Program-made: the position numbers and the translations under genes
The notes under the pieces: generated by a model
What the model saw: the letters and a program-made list of their open reading frames with translations, nothing else
The model's database searches: none
Told to the model about the DNA's origin: nothing
Source of the DNA: Acidobacteriota bacterium
GTDB lineage: Bacteria; Acidobacteriota; Vicinamibacteria; Vicinamibacterales; UBA2999
Direction: 5' to 3'
DNA: 8,002 nt
Assembly (NCBI GenBank): GCA_013140955.1
Contig: JABFRY010000449.1
Span: 1 to 8,002 of the forward strand
In this document: positions 7,168 through 8,002 of the stretch, piece by piece
Position numbering within the stretch: the first letter of the stretch is position 1
Layout of the letters: every line of letters starts with the position of its first letter

Positions 7168-7923
7168 ATGAAGATCGCCGTCTGCGTGAAACAGGTGCCC
7201 ACCCGTGAATGGCACCCGAGGGTGGCCGACGACGGCCGCTCCATCCGTGAGCAGGACGCCAGCTTCGAGATGAACGAGCCGGACGCCTACGCGCTCGAGG
7301 AGGCGCTTCGCCTCCGCGAGGCGCACGGGGGCGAGGTCGTGGTGTGCTCGCTGGGTCCCGCGCGCGTCCAGCAGGTGCTCCGCGAGGCGCTGGCGCGAGG
7401 GGCGGACCGCGCGATTCACGTGACCGTCGAGCCGTCGCCGACCGATCCCCTGGCCGTGGCCGATGGGTTGGCGCACGCCATGCGCGAGGAGGCGTTCGAC
7501 CTCGTGCTCACGGGCCTGCAGTCGGACGACCTCGGCCAGGCCCAGGCGGGCGTCGTGCTGGCCGAGCGGCTCGGGCTGGCCCACGCCACGATCATCATGG
7601 AGGTGCAGGTCGTCGAGGGCGGCCTGCGGGTCAAGCGCGAGCTGGAGGGGGGCTGGTTCCAGTGGCTGTCCCTGCCGCTGCCCGCGCTGCTCACCATCCA
7701 GAGCGGGATCAACCAGCTGCGCTACGCCACGCTGAAGGGCATCATGGCGGCCAAGAAGAAGGAGGTGCGCACCGTGGCGGCGCCCCCGGCCCAGGCCCTG
7801 CAGGAGGTGGTGCGGCTGTCGGTGCCCGCCAGGACCAAGCAGACCCGGCTCATCGCCGGCACCCCGGGCGACGCCGCCGCCGAACTCGTGCGGTGCCTGC
7901 GGGAAGACGCGAGGGCGCTGTGA
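7168..7923 (+). CDS. etfB: Electron transfer flavoprotein beta subunit
   Basis: One half of the FAD-containing ETF heterodimer, which takes electrons from acyl-CoA dehydrogenases and similar flavoenzymes and passes them on to the respiratory chain, or bifurcates them in some lineages. It has 251 residues, typical length. Motifs seen: VKQVP (7-11), EPDAYALEEALRLRE (37-51), the nucleotide-binding GLQSDDLGQAQAG (116-128), VKRELEGG (155-162), LPALLTIQSGINQLRY (171-186) and the basic IMAAKKK (192-198). QSDD replaces the QAIDDD-like segment of mitochondrial ETF beta. The ATG at 7168 has AGGAGG (7151-7156) 11 bases upstream, slightly long. The stop overlaps etfA by 4 bases. Whether this ETF bifurcates electrons cannot be decided without the rest of etfA and the downstream partners. 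Confidence 0.93.
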   Translation: MKIAVCVKQVPTREWHPRVADDGRSIREQDASFEMNEPDAYALEEALRLREAHGGEVVVCSLGPARVQQVLREALARGADRAIHVTVEPSPTDPLAVADGLAHAMREEAFDLVLTGLQSDDLGQAQAGVVLAERLGLAHATIIMEVQVVEGGLRVKRELEGGWFQWLSLPLPALLTIQSGINQLRYATLKGIMAAKKKEVRTVAAPPAQALQEVVRLSVPARTKQTRLIAGTPGDAAAELVRCLREDARAL

Positions 7924-8002
7924 TCCTCGTCGTTGGAGAGCATCGCGACGGACGCCTCGCCCGGGCCACCCTCGAGGCGGTGGCGGCGGCGTCGCCCGGG
8001 GT
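7920..8002 (+). CDS. etfA: Electron transfer flavoprotein alpha subunit, 3' end outside window
   Basis: Only the first 27 codons are present. The peptide starts ILVVGEHRDGRLARATLEA, which matches the usual EtfA N-terminus (a hydrophobic strand, then an EH(R/x)DG(x)L segment and a helix). The GTG at 7920 overlaps the etfB stop in a GTGA arrangement, the usual coupling of these two subunits. The FAD-binding C-terminal domain lies beyond the window, so subtype and integrity cannot be judged. Confidence 0.88.
   Translation, partial: MILVVGEHRDGRLARATLEAVAAASPG

Noticed and set aside
5772..7244. Long minus-strand open frame (490 codons) opposite fabF
   Set aside because: It mirrors the codon periodicity of fabF, shows low-complexity Arg/Asp/Gly composition and no family resemblance.

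Overview
The window is an ordinary, tightly packed bacterial chromosomal segment with every gene on the + strand. The DNA is very GC-rich (by eye roughly two thirds or more), third codon positions are mostly G/C, and GTG or TTG starts are common (dgt, plsX, fabD, fabF, etfA). Gene content and protein style suggest a GC-rich Gram-negative-type bacterium. My best guess is Acidobacteriota (Vicinamibacteria-like), but this is an impression, not a demonstrated placement. No stretch over 300 bases lacks a gene; the longest gap is 64 bases, between acpP and fabF. I saw no tRNA, rRNA, CRISPR array, insertion sequence or phage gene.

Region 1 (1-2066) is nucleotide and deoxynucleoside metabolism. It holds the 3' part of deoB (phosphopentomutase, start outside the window) and an overlapping dgt-type HD-domain dNTP triphosphohydrolase. 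The two overlap by 17 bases, so they are probably translated together. Their chemistry can be linked: the triphosphohydrolase releases deoxynucleosides, and phosphopentomutase handles the deoxyribose-1-phosphate made when those are phosphorolysed.

Region 2 (about 2062-7130) is a lipid-synthesis and ribosomal-protein cluster: yceD (DUF177) - rpmF (L32) - plsX - fabD - fabG - acpP - fabF. This is the classic order except that fabH, usually between plsX and fabD, is absent; plsX and fabD overlap by 4 bases instead. PlsX makes acyl-phosphate for phospholipid synthesis, FabD loads malonate onto ACP (acpP), FabF elongates and FabG reduces. A perfect TATAAT at the dgt stop codon, followed by an inverted repeat just before the yceD ribosome binding site, is the best candidate promoter and leader of this cluster. 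A strong GC hairpin without a T-run sits between acpP and fabF.

Region 3 (7168-8002) is etfB and the first 27 codons of etfA, overlapping by 4 bases: the two subunits of an electron transfer flavoprotein, which accepts electrons from acyl-CoA dehydrogenases and related flavoenzymes.

I found no convincing undescribed system. The points worth checking are the missing fabH, the promoter and leader structure before yceD-rpmF, the acpP-fabF hairpin, and the placement of etfBA directly after the fatty acid synthesis genes.
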